Shown in pieces: positions 54,704-64,000 of a stretch of DNA of 64,000 nucleotides (the stretch's first letter is position 1; each line of letters starts with the position of its first letter). The stretch lies in contig NZ_CP159289.1 of NCBI RefSeq assembly GCF_040448675.1, positions 930,001 through 994,000 of the forward strand. Reading direction: 5' to 3'. Source of the stretch: Dyadobacter sp. 676 (lineage in GTDB: Bacteria; Bacteroidota; Bacteroidia; Cytophagales; Spirosomataceae). The notes under the pieces were generated by a model. That model saw only the letters and a list, made by a program, of their open reading frames with translations. It made no database searches and was not told the origin of the DNA. Both the position numbers and the translations under genes were made by a program.

Positions 54704-56500
54704 TTATTTCCAGGCTTGCCAGCCGTCGTTCTGGGCCAGATTACTCATTCTCAATATTTCGTCATAAGGGATTGGCAGGAATGCGGACGCATACGAGCGC
54801 TGCTCCACTACTTCGTCGAGTTTGTATTGGAAAGTACCGTCCGCATTGCGGGTGATCTTTGCCATTCTGACGGGCTTGTTCAGGTCGTTCAAGTTGGTCG
54901 TCCAGCGGCGCAGGTCGAAAAACCGCGTTCCTTCGAAGCAGGTTTCGAGGCGCCTTTCGTTTTTGATGAACCCGTCGAATGCAAGTTTCCCTTTCGACGC
55001 GATTTCGGCCAGGTAAGGGTCCGTCAGAAAGCCTTTGCCGCCGTCGGTATTGTCTTTCCTGCGCAAGTATTCCATCGCCTCCTTTGCCGTCATGCCGTAT
55101 TTGCCGCCATCCGGCCCTTCCACCTGGTTGACCGCCTCCGCGAATGCGAGCAGCATATGCTCCCATCGGATAAAGAATTTCGAATGCGGCTGCCGGTTAA
55201 TGGAGTTGTCGGACCAGTTGAGTCCCATGAATACCATTTTTTTGATATGGTAATTGGTCCGGCTGTTCACTGCGGGCCCGGCCGCGTCTTTCGCGTTCTG
55301 CCAGTTTTCGAAGGTGTACATCACCTTATCCGAATTGATTTTCACCGCTTTGGAATTATTGTGAAAGATGGTTGCGTAAAAGCGCGGGTCGCGGTTGGCG
55401 TAGGGATTGGCGGGGTCGTATTTGCTGCGCGGGTCGGTAATCGGATAGCCGTTTTTCATGGGAAATGCATCCACCAGGTCCTGCGTGGCCCCTACCGAGC
55501 CGGTTCCCTGGAATCCACCGGGATAGAACATCCGCTCCATGGCATCGTTGGCATTGTTGTAGCGCGACGCCCAGACGATGCCCGGGAAGTTCGGATCGAA
55601 CCAGTTCACAGCCTTTACCGGGTTAAAGCCGTTCGTTACAGCGTCCGTTTTCATCTTGAAATCGATCACTTCCTTCGCATTCCGTGCGGCGAGGTCCCAG
55701 CGCGTCATGTCGTTCGACGGGTTGAAACGCGGACTGGCCCACGTCAGGTACACCATCGCTTTGATGGCACGGGTCGTAATCCCGTCCATGCGCCCCCAGT
55801 AGCGGCCGCCCGCGTAAGCACGGTCGTTCACATTCGTTACCAGAAAATCGCGGTGGGCGATCGGCAGGTATTTATAGGCCGAATCGCAGTCGGCGATGAT
55901 CTGCCGCACGCAGTCGTCGTAGGTGTTGCGTGCGAGATTGGTTTCCGCCTTGATATCGACAGGCTCGAGTACGATCGGGAAGCCAAGCAGCTGGCCGTTG
56001 GCCGTCCCGCCGAATTTTTGAAGCAAATCCCACTGAAACCACGCCCGTAAAGCATAGGCTTCGCCCTGCAAACGGTTCTTAACCAGGCTATCCAGATGCG
56101 TATCCACCAGGAAGCGGGTGTTGTAGCCGCGGCGGTCCTTGAGAAACAGGTTCAGGAGATAGATCGAGCGGTAATCCCTGTCCCAATAGGTCCTGAACGG
56201 GTCCTGGCTGGTCGTGAGCGCACCCACGGCGAAGCGGTTCAATGCGTGGGTAGTGCTGGTAATGACCACGTCGTCGGTTGCACCGTCGAGATAGACGCCC
56301 TCGTTGTCGTTGTAATTACGCGTCATGTTGTCGTAGCATTGCCCTACGAGCCCCTGCACCATGTCCTGGTATTTCCAGATATCATCGGTGGTGCGGTTAC
56401 CGTTCGGATAAGGTTCCAGGTAGTCGACGCAGGATGTGCATGCGAATGCGGCAACGGCGAGCGGCAGGATATTCTTGATATAAAATGATTTCAAATGCAT
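54704..56500 (-). CDS. SusD/RagB-family lipoprotein (pair 4)
   Basis: 598 residues, signal MHLKSFYIKNILPLAVAAFA with lipobox CTSC. Features: RLQGEAYALRAWFQWDLLQK, the long central ligand-binding region, HMLLAFAEAVNQVEGPDGGK, FIKNERRLETCFEGTRFFDL and the closing FLPIPYDEILRMSN. It lies 10 bp after its SusC partner and 2 bp before the DUF1735 lipoprotein gene. Confidence 0.92.
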   Translation of the reverse strand: MHLKSFYIKNILPLAVAAFACTSCVDYLEPYPNGNRTTDDIWKYQDMVQGLVGQCYDNMTRNYNDNEGVYLDGATDDVVITSTTHALNRFAVGALTTSQDPFRTYWDRDYRSIYLLNLFLKDRRGYNTRFLVDTHLDSLVKNRLQGEAYALRAWFQWDLLQKFGGTANGQLLGFPIVLEPVDIKAETNLARNTYDDCVRQIIADCDSAYKYLPIAHRDFLVTNVNDRAYAGGRYWGRMDGITTRAIKAMVYLTWASPRFNPSNDMTRWDLAARNAKEVIDFKMKTDAVTNGFNPVKAVNWFDPNFPGIVWASRYNNANDAMERMFYPGGFQGTGSVGATQDLVDAFPMKNGYPITDPRSKYDPANPYANRDPRFYATIFHNNSKAVKINSDKVMYTFENWQNAKDAAGPAVNSRTNYHIKKMVFMGLNWSDNSINRQPHSKFFIRWEHMLLAFAEAVNQVEGPDGGKYGMTAKEAMEYLRRKDNTDGGKGFLTDPYLAEIASKGKLAFDGFIKNERRLETCFEGTRFFDLRRWTTNLNDLNKPVRMAKITRNADGTFQYKLDEVVEQRSYASAFLPIPYDEILRMSNLAQNDGWQAWK

Positions 56501-56510
56501 AGCTCTGGCT

Positions 56511-59500
56511 TTAAAATGTCAGTTTAACCCCTCCTGAAAATGTGCGGAACAGCGGGTAAGAAGTTATCCCCGAATTGACAGACTCCGGATCGACCTCCCG
56601 TATCTTCGAGAATGTGAGCACATTGGCCCCGCGCACATACACGCGAAAGCCACGCGCAGCGATGATATTGCCCAGGCGGACGGGCACGTTGTAAGCCAGT
56701 TCCACATTCTGTATTTTGAAGAACCCGCCGTCACGCAACCAGAAATCGGATGCAACGAAGTTGTTATTGACCTTGTAATAGGTAAGCCGCGGATATTGTC
56801 CGCCGATGTTTTCCTTTACAAAATCGGAGTAGTTGTTATCCCCCCAGCCGTTCCAGAAGTACTTGTTCGTGAAAGGGATCTTGTAAAATGCCCGGCCGTT
56901 CCCGATCACCGTCAGTTCGAGGTTACGGAACGCGAGTTTCAGGTTCAATGCGTAAATCAATCGCGGCGAGCCATACCCGATCTGCGCCTGGTCGTTGTCG
57001 TCGACGATACCGTCGCCGTTGCGGTCGAGGTATTTCAGGTCGCCTGCTTTGAGTTCTTCATCGTAGATCTGCGGCACTATGCCGGTTTCGGCGTCCGTCG
57101 CGAACTTCCCGGTGTAAGTCTGGCCCCATAGCGCGTCCACCGGCCTGCCGACGCGCGACTGATAACCGAAGCGGTAGCTGGGCTCGTCCCATTTCAGGAT
57201 TTTGCTGTTCTGCACCGTCGCGTTACCTCCCGCCGAGAACCGGATGTCGCCGATGCGGTCGGTGTACTGTAACGCCATTTCCAGCCCGTAATACCTGGTT
57301 TTGTTATAGTTATACCAGGGACGCGAACCGGATATGCCCACTACGAGCGGGACGGTATTGGCAAGCTGCGAAATAATCCCGTCGCGCACATTATTGTAAT
57401 AATTGACCTCCGCCGACAGCCGGCGTTTCAGGAACAATCCATCGATCCCGATATTGAACTCTTTCCTTTTCTCCCAGGTCAGATCGGGGTTGCCGATGCG
57501 GCTCGGCGTGGTGCGGTACACCGAGTTGTCGGTATTACTCCCGAACCACTGGCCTGTCGAATACGGCCCGAATGCAGTGCCGGACGAGTTGACGCCCCAG
57601 CGATCGAGGTAATAGAAGGGCGCCAGAAAGGACTCATAGCCCAGGATTCCGCCCTCGGCCCTGATTTTGAGATAATCGATGCCTTTCAAAGCTTTGAAAA
57701 AACCTTCTTCCGAAATCACCCAGCTAAGACCGGCGGCCGGAAACAGGGCGTAGCGTTTGCCTTTATCGAAACTGTACGTGCCCGCGTAATTCAGCATCCC
57801 CTGGAACACATAGCGGTCTTTAAACGAATACACACCGTTGAACACCGCATTCTGCTGGCGTTGAGGCTCCTCGATGCCGTTCCGTGTCGATTTGCCGATA
57901 TAATAGGTAAGCCCCGCCTGAATGCTGTGTACATTCCAGCTTTTTTCATAGCTAAGGTTTTCATATACCACAAACCGTTGCGAGTAGTAATCGTGGAGTT
58001 TCGCCTGCCCGGCCATATCCACGCCGTCGTGCACCTTGGAGAGCCTGATCGTATCCAGGCCGGCGTCGGTTTTGCCCGGCGTCGCGATGTAGGCGATGTA
58101 ATCCTCCGCTTTGCCGATCCGGATGCTGTTGAAGAGGTTAAAACCGGCGTAGGTAGTCGATTTGAGGCCGGGTACCAGTTCTTTGAGGTCGTATTCGAAT
58201 GTAATATTGGACGCTCCCGTACGGCCTGTTTCGGTGTAATAGCCGTTGTGCATGAGGTTACCGATGGGGTTGGTCTTGTAATTGGAACTCACCGCATACC
58301 AGGGCGCCACCTTGTTATCCCCAAATGCAGCGTACACCGGAAATGCGATCGGCGGCGTATTGGTGATGTCATTGATAACCGTGTTGAATTCGACAAGGTC
58401 GAGCGCGGTATTGGTATTGCCGTCGTCGCTCGTGAAGTTGGAATTGTAGCCGTAATTCGGCGAGCGGCGCAGGGTAAGCCCCCCCGAAAAAGTCGAACTT
58501 GACCTTGATCAGCGGGTTTATTTTAATATCTACATTGGACCGCACATTTATGCGGTTGTAATCCGATTTGGCACCGATCCTGTAAATATCCCCTTCGCCA
58601 TTATAGCCCAGGTACGCATTGTACTGAACCGTTTCGTTTCCACCGGTCGAAGAAAGGTTGACGCGTGTAAAAGGCTTCGTGTTTTTCAGCATCAGCCTGC
58701 GGAAATCCACACTGGGCCGGTAGAGGTCATAAGGGTCATTCCGGGCATATTCCGCAATGTCGTTCTCATTGTAAAGCGGCGACAGCGAACTGTTCGCCCG
58801 GGCCTGGTTGTTGAGCTGCGCATATTCCGCGCCCGACGCCCACCCGGGGAACCGGTCTACCACGCTCACGCCCTGTTCGGCATTCACGCTCATTACCCGC
58901 TCGTTGACCTTGCCGCGTTTTGTTTTAATGTAAATAATGCCGTCGGCACCTCTCGGACCGAGCATTGCCTTTCCTACAATGTCCTTGATGATCGTCACCG
59001 ACTCGATTTCCTGGGGGTCGACGGGCATTTCGGTAATGTCGGTCGGGATATCGTCGATGATAAAAATCGGGTTGCGACCCCGCGTTGCGATACCGATCTT
59101 TTCCGTGATCCGGAAGTTACCTATTTCTTCTTCAGCGACCAGGCCGGGCGAGCCGTCCCGTTCCACAACTTCGAGGCCGTTCACCAGGCCGGCAAAGGCA
59201 TTGCGCAGATCGTTGGTTGGGTATTTTTCAAGATCCGCGGTTTTCAGGGTCACATAACTGCCCGTCGCCAGCCGTTTGGGGATGTTCATAAAAGGCATGG
59301 GTATGGCGTCGTCCGGCGTTGCAAAGAGTTTGGCCTTTTTGAGTTCGACGACGCCGTCGGTTACGATATCTCCTACCAGCGAGACCGATTTGCTGTATCC
59401 ATAAGATGAGACAGTTACAAAATCCTCCGGCAATGCCTCGAAATTAAAATCACCGTTTTCATTCGTTTCCGCGTGTATCTGGCCTTCGCCTACTACAATC

Positions 59501-59673
59501 GAAGCGTTGGGTATGGGATTCCCGTTTTCGTCGGTCACTTTCAGGCTTACGTTCACCGGCTTCTGTTTTTTGACCGGCTTGTCCTGGGCCACGGCACCGC
59601 CGCCGCACAGCAGGCAGAGCATTATCGTCCCGATAACCACCTGCCCTATATAATGCATTGTCTTGTTGATCAT
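56511..59673 (-). pseudogene. SusC/RagA-family transporter (pair 4), apparent +1 frameshift
   Basis: Starts at 59673 (MINKTMHYIGQVVIGTIMLC). The carboxypeptidase-like domain VSLKVTDENGNPIPNASIVV is followed by an unusual plug: the VVVGYG motif of the other SusCs is missing and the segment reads AIPMPFMNIPKRLATGSYVT. Plug motifs NPIFIIDDIPTDITEMPVD and GPRGADGIIYIKTKRGK are present. The frame breaks at seven C (58480-58486) after KVKFDFFGG. One base less gives LTLRRSPNYGYNSNFTSDDG and continues in phase to the barrel end TFSGGVKLTF, 1053 residues. The remaining 1.9 kb is undamaged, which suggests a recent event or an artefact. Confidence 0.85.
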
Positions 59674-59690
59674 GGGTTTGAGCGTTAGGG

Positions 59691-61541
59691 TTACCAGACT
59701 TCGTTGGGGACGAAATTTTTCATTTTGTACATATCCTCCGTGTTGAAAGGCAGGTAGTACATTGCTTCCTTCCAGCGTGTCTGGCGATCGGCAGAGAGGG
59801 GCATGCGGGTGTATTTAAAGCCGGTGGGATAAACCGGGCTCACCGGCACCTTCTCCACGTCCATACGATAAAGCGTGCCGCCCATTACTTTCGGAGCGTC
59901 TTTCCAGCGACGGATGTCATGGTAATAATGGCCGCCTTCGAAGCACAGCTCGATAGTCCGCTCGTTTTTAATGCGTTCGCGGAGCTTATCCTTCGAGGTC
60001 GTGTACGCCTGCAATACATTGGGCATCCCCGCGCGCGCGCGAATGCGGTTGAGCGCCTGCAGGGCAGTCATGGACGCACCTGGGGCCGTGCCGTTCGGGC
60101 CGTAGGCTTCGTTGGCGGCCTCCGCGTAATTCAGGTACAATTCGCCCAGGCGGATCAGCGGATCGGTATATTGCGGTGTGGTTTTGTTATTGACGCTCTG
60201 TTCGCCCCAGGTTTTACGCTCGTAGTAGCCCGTGCGCGTAATGCCCGCGTAAGACTGGTCCAGAAGCTGCCCGTAAACCGCCGCGCCGTCTTTGATTTCG
60301 TAGTAAATTTTAGCATTACCATAACCCGGCACCGGTGCTGTATTGTAGATAATATCAATGTAAAAACGCGGGTCGCGGTCTTTGTAGGGATCCTGCTCAT
60401 TGTAATGCCCGGCAGTGGCGGCGGCCTGGCGGTCGGCGGGGGTGTTCAGGGGTTCTCCCCACTTGGTTTCGAACTTGTCGACCGTATTCTGCGTAGGGCA
60501 TTCACCCGACCAGCCGGTTTTGCCCCCTCCGAAAACCCCGTTCATCTGGCCGTTCAAATCGGCCGAGTTATACGCTTTGGTACCGGCATACCACGCCCAA
60601 AGCTGCTCGTTGGAATAGGTTGTTCCAATGTAATTTTTCTTGTAGTCGGCCAGCGGAAGCAATTCGTAACCGTACCTTTCCGCGAGCTGGATAGCCTCCC
60701 AATTCGCTTTGGCGGCCGCTTCCCAATCGGCGATACCCTGCTCGTTGTTCAAGGGGCTGGCCGCATAAAGTAATGCCCTCGCCTTGAATGCCTTCGCGGC
60801 CACGCCGGTAGGACGTTTTTGCTCCGGGTTATTCAAATGCCCCGTTACGCCCGGCCCAGGGTCGCGGCGCATAAGATCGGCCTGTTCGAAATACGAGGCG
60901 GCGGTATCCATGTCCATCGCAATGCGGATCAGCGTTTCGCGTTTCGACAGCCGCGGGATGTCCCACTCGTCGTCCTGCCCGATTACCCGGTTAATGTAAG
61001 GCATCGGTCCCCACAACCTGAAAAGCTCGAAATGCGCGAAGGCCCGGATGAAATGCGCCTGACCTTTGAAATCGTTGATATCCACCGGGCTCGCGTCTTT
61101 GAGCATTCCGATGTTTTTCAGCGACATATTACATTTCCGGATGATCGAAAACATAGCTCCCAGAATAGGCCGCCGGGCCGGGTCGTAAGTCATTTTATTG
61201 ATAATCGCCGAAATCTGGCCGCTTTTGATCACCTGGGCATCCATCACACGGCCCATGTCGCTCATGTCGGTGAGCGATTCCATCGTGTATTTCTGGTCCC
61301 AGAAATCGAAATACAGCGAATAGCCAGTCTTGATATTGTAGGCACGCCAGGTTGTCCCGTCCAACTTGTTGCCCTCGTAAATACCGTCGAAGAACTTTTT
61401 GAAATTTTCGTATTTAGAAAAAACATCGGCTTCGGTGAGCCCCGATTCTGGGGCTTTGTCGAGATAGTCTTCCACGCATGAGCCGAGAAGCAAAATCAAC
61501 AGCGCCGGCACACACAGTAGCGTAATTAATCTTTTCATCAT
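59691..61541 (-). CDS. SusD/RagB-family lipoprotein (pair 5)
   Basis: 616 residues, signal MMKRLITLLCVPALLILLLG with lipobox LGSC. Features: FIRAFAHFELFRLWGPMPYI, GELYLNYAEAANEAYGPNGT, RIKNERTIELCFEGGHYYHD and MYYLPFNTEDMYKMKN close to the end. It sits 14 bp after the edge-truncated SusC and 17 bp before the next SusC, so four or more genes share a transcript. Confidence 0.92.
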   Translation of the reverse strand: MMKRLITLLCVPALLILLLGSCVEDYLDKAPESGLTEADVFSKYENFKKFFDGIYEGNKLDGTTWRAYNIKTGYSLYFDFWDQKYTMESLTDMSDMGRVMDAQVIKSGQISAIINKMTYDPARRPILGAMFSIIRKCNMSLKNIGMLKDASPVDINDFKGQAHFIRAFAHFELFRLWGPMPYINRVIGQDDEWDIPRLSKRETLIRIAMDMDTAASYFEQADLMRRDPGPGVTGHLNNPEQKRPTGVAAKAFKARALLYAASPLNNEQGIADWEAAAKANWEAIQLAERYGYELLPLADYKKNYIGTTYSNEQLWAWYAGTKAYNSADLNGQMNGVFGGGKTGWSGECPTQNTVDKFETKWGEPLNTPADRQAAATAGHYNEQDPYKDRDPRFYIDIIYNTAPVPGYGNAKIYYEIKDGAAVYGQLLDQSYAGITRTGYYERKTWGEQSVNNKTTPQYTDPLIRLGELYLNYAEAANEAYGPNGTAPGASMTALQALNRIRARAGMPNVLQAYTTSKDKLRERIKNERTIELCFEGGHYYHDIRRWKDAPKVMGGTLYRMDVEKVPVSPVYPTGFKYTRMPLSADRQTRWKEAMYYLPFNTEDMYKMKNFVPNEVW

Positions 61542-61555
61542 CAGTTGGGTTAGGA

Positions 61556-64000
61556 TTAAAATGCAGCCCTGATGGCAAACTTTACAGTAGTCATTTGCGG
61601 GTAAAAGCCCTGGTTGAAATCTTTCCGCTCCGGATCGCCTTCGATAAGCTTCGTGAATGTCCAGAGGTTGTTGCCTGTCACGAAAAACACGAGGTTGGAC
61701 GTCCCGATGACGCGTCGGAGAAATTTGGAATTGAATGTGTAGGACGCGTACACTTCTCTCAATCGCAGGTAATTGGAGTTTCGCCAGAAGCGGTTCTCGA
61801 TCATGATATCGAAGCCCCTGTCGGCCTCGCCGCCACCCCAGAAAAGGTTATCGGTGCTGCCCCCGCCCGAATAATGCAAGGTGGCATGGTTGGCATTCGG
61901 GTTGGTGGGCGTCCAGTAGTCGAGCTGCGACGCATGTACACGCCAGTCGCCTTTGATAAACTCCACTTCGTAGGGCTGGTTGAATTCGACATACTTGCCC
62001 ACATTGCCCTGGAACATAAAATTGAAATCGAACCGCTTGAACGAGAAGCCCGCCGAAAACGAATAGGTGATCGGCGGATAATCTGAGCCGGGGATCGGGT
62101 ATTTGTCCAGATTGGTCACTTTCCCGTCTCCGTTGTAATCGAGGAACTTGTAATCGCCTACATTCAGCTTCTGCAAATCGATGGCCGATACATTGTTATG
62201 GATATCGTCCACCGAGGTGTAGTACCCGGTTCCCGTCAGTTCTACCCCGCTCAGTTGCGCGCCCAGCGGTTTTCCGGCCGCTTTCTGGTAATCGAAAGCG
62301 TAGGGAAGGTCGTCCTTGAAAAGAATCCGGTTTTCGTTGAACCCGAAAATCCCTTTGACGAAATAATTGAGCCCCGAGCCGGTATTGTTCCGATATTCCG
62401 CTTCCAGCTCGATCCCGTGCTTTTTAAGGCGGCCAAGGTTCAGTTCCTTGAATGAGTTCCCGACCAGCATGGTCACGCTACGGGGGTCGAGCAGCATTTT
62501 CTTGCGGTGCTCGTCGAAAAGGTCGACACCGAAAGTAAAGGTATCGTTCCACAAGCCGAGCTCGATACCGAAGTCGCGTTTCCGCGCCTCTTCCCATTGC
62601 GAAACGAGGTTCGGGCCGAGGTCTTCGTGGATATATCCGGCATTATCTTTAAAGTAATCGCTCAGGTAGAGCCAGCGGTTACCCGCAATGTCGCTCCCCA
62701 CCTTGCCGTCGGAATACCGCAGTTTCAGCTTGCTGATCCAGGGAATACGGTCTTTGAAAAACCGTTCTTCCGAAACCACCCATCCGATGGCGCCGGAAGG
62801 GAAGAAACCGTAGCGCTTGCCGGGGGCAAAACGTTCGGAACCGGTGTAGCCTACGTTCACTTCCAAAAGGTATTTGCCGGAATAATCGTAAGTGGCACGG
62901 CTTACCAGCCCCTGGTTGTAATAGGGGAAGTCGGTAGTTTTGTCCTTCTGCTGGCGGTTCACCAGCACCAGTCCCGTCACATTATGTTTTCCAAACGCCC
63001 GGTTATAGCTGGCCGAGAGTTCGTAGTAGAAGTCCTTGTAATAATCATTTTCCAGTTCACCGACGTTGATATCGAGCGGCGGCAGCTGGTATACCTCATT
63101 GCCCTGGCCGGCACGGAACCAGGGATTTTCCTCGGTCCCGATCTTGTCATAATTTAGCTGATATTCGGGGAAAGAATAGCTGGCGGTAAGCGAACGGTTG
63201 CGGTAATAGGTGCTCATGGATACCTTTCCTTTGACCGAGAGTCCTTTTGTAATGGCGTCCAGCTTCTGGTCCAGGATGAGGTCGGTAAATAGCTTCGAAT
63301 CCAGGTACCGGTTGAACGATCCCTGGTTCATGGAGGTATAAGGGTTGCCGGTGAACTCGCCGAAATTCATGGCCAGGCGGTCGCCCCGGTCATTCGGGTA
63401 ATCCGGATCGGGCACCTGTTCGAGCACCCAGGCCGGGAAATACGCCGGGTAGCGCGACGGCCCGGTAGAATACAAATTCCGCCAGGGCGTACTGCTGGGC
63501 TGGTTTTTGATACCGGTTTCTCCACCGACGTTGAGCGACAGCGTAGTGTTACGCGTCAGGTTGAAGTCGATGTTCGTACGGTAGTTGAAACGGTTGTACC
63601 AGTAACGGGTATCGTCGTAGCCTTTGTGATAGGCCTTGAAAAAATCGCCCTGGTAGGCATAACCCAGCGACGCGAAGTATTTGATGAAATTCGTTCCGCC
63701 CGAGACATTAAAATTGGCATTCGCATTGGTGGCGAACGGCTTGGTCATGATATCGAACCAGTTTACATCCGGGTAGCGCAGGCTGTTCAGAGGCGTCGAG
63801 GGGTTCTTGTATTCATTTAATGCATATTGCGGAATGAGATCGGTAAACTGCTGGCCGTTCATCAGCGCCAGGTTGTACATCGACATCGTTTGATACGAAC
63901 TGATATGGTCCGGGATCCGCGTTGCCTTAGCCAGGCCGTAGGAGCCCGTGAAATCCAGCTTCGGTTTCCCGATCGTGCCGCGTTTGGTAGTTACGATAAT
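61556..64000 (-). CDS. SusC/RagA-family transporter (pair 5), truncated by window edge
   Basis: About 814 residues are visible; the frame stays open to the right edge. The visible part starts inside the plug domain with IIVTTKRGTIGKPKLDFTGS and covers the barrel to its C-terminus PQMTTVKFAIRAAF. An ATG at 63886 (MSMYNLALMNGQQ) is internal and not the true start. Motifs such as LGWVF-like strands and the 'GYFGFFPSGAIGWVVSEERF' style segment (KRYGFFPSGAIGWVVSEERF) are typical. It is the first visible gene of the five-gene minus-strand operon; its promoter lies outside the window. Confidence 0.9.
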   Translation of the reverse strand: MIVTTKRGTIGKPKLDFTGSYGLAKATRIPDHISSYQTMSMYNLALMNGQQFTDLIPQYALNEYKNPSTPLNSLRYPDVNWFDIMTKPFATNANANFNVSGGTNFIKYFASLGYAYQGDFFKAYHKGYDDTRYWYNRFNYRTNIDFNLTRNTTLSLNVGGETGIKNQPSSTPWRNLYSTGPSRYPAYFPAWVLEQVPDPDYPNDRGDRLAMNFGEFTGNPYTSMNQGSFNRYLDSKLFTDLILDQKLDAITKGLSVKGKVSMSTYYRNRSLTASYSFPEYQLNYDKIGTEENPWFRAGQGNEVYQLPPLDINVGELENDYYKDFYYELSASYNRAFGKHNVTGLVLVNRQQKDKTTDFPYYNQGLVSRATYDYSGKYLLEVNVGYTGSERFAPGKRYGFFPSGAIGWVVSEERFFKDRIPWISKLKLRYSDGKVGSDIAGNRWLYLSDYFKDNAGYIHEDLGPNLVSQWEEARKRDFGIELGLWNDTFTFGVDLFDEHRKKMLLDPRSVTMLVGNSFKELNLGRLKKHGIELEAEYRNNTGSGLNYFVKGIFGFNENRILFKDDLPYAFDYQKAAGKPLGAQLSGVELTGTGYYTSVDDIHNNVSAIDLQKLNVGDYKFLDYNGDGKVTNLDKYPIPGSDYPPITYSFSAGFSFKRFDFNFMFQGNVGKYVEFNQPYEVEFIKGDWRVHASQLDYWTPTNPNANHATLHYSGGGSTDNLFWGGGEADRGFDIMIENRFWRNSNYLRLREVYASYTFNSKFLRRVIGTSNLVFFVTGNNLWTFTKLIEGDPERKDFNQGFYPQMTTVKFAIRAAF

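Noticed and set aside
54716..56050. 444-codon open frame on the plus strand
   Set aside because: Antisense to susD of pair 4; the many long antisense frames in the window reflect codon bias, not genes.

Overview
The window looks like chromosomal DNA of a free-living Bacteroidota, most likely Dyadobacter or a close relative in the Cytophagales (inferred from gene style, not from a database search). It has five SusC/SusD-type outer-membrane uptake pairs, type IX secretion (T9SS) sorting domains, many lipoproteins, a PmoA-like DUF6807 protein with DUF1080 and Gfo/Idh/MocA proteins, and AT-rich promoters of the TAnnTTTG kind in an otherwise GC-rich sequence. I found no tRNA, rRNA, CRISPR array, transposase, integrase or phage gene.

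Region 1 (1-6.5 kb): housekeeping. There is a tiny DUF5670 membrane protein, a T9SS-sorted surface protein, a glycine-zipper stress protein, and a tesA-like GDSL esterase divergent from a ybbA/ybbP-type ABC exporter. Region 2 (6.6-23.4 kb): a myo-inositol catabolic locus. It holds a SusC/SusD pair, a LacI-family regulator, and the co-directional genes iolB, iolC, iolA (mmsA), iolG, an SLC5 sodium symporter, a class II aldolase (iolJ role), iolD and iolE. Three copies of the palindrome CAAACGTTTG, two before susC and one between lacI and iolB, tie outer-membrane uptake to the catabolic genes in one probable LacI regulon. Intergenic gaps inside the operon carry long imperfect inverted repeats.

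Region 3 (23.6-38 kb): a mixed set. It includes an S41 protease lipoprotein, a T9SS type B adhesin-like protein, a divergent acyl-ACP desaturase/PlsC pair, small lipoproteins, a GNAT acetyltransferase, a thioredoxin-fold protein, an acyl-CoA dehydrogenase, a GH9 glycosidase, an HxlR regulator, a Dabb protein and a DUF1697 protein. Region 4 (38-64 kb, all minus strand): polysaccharide or glycoside utilisation. Reading from right to left there is a tight five-gene operon SusC-SusD-SusC-SusD-DUF1735, then SusC-SusD with its own terminator, then SusC-SusD followed by a sugar isomerase/epimerase-like TIM barrel, a double DUF1080 protein, a Gfo/Idh/MocA oxidoreductase and a DUF6807 protein. These last genes resemble the oxidative 3-keto-glycoside route rather than classical hydrolysis.

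The oddest sequence-level observation is that five otherwise well-preserved genes (esterase, iolB, T9SS adhesin, one susC, aldolase) each carry exactly one extra base in a homopolymer. Four of these are at the only four runs of seven G/C that I found in the window. This is either a systematic sequencing/assembly artefact or a real slippage/phase-variation phenomenon; the sequence alone cannot decide.
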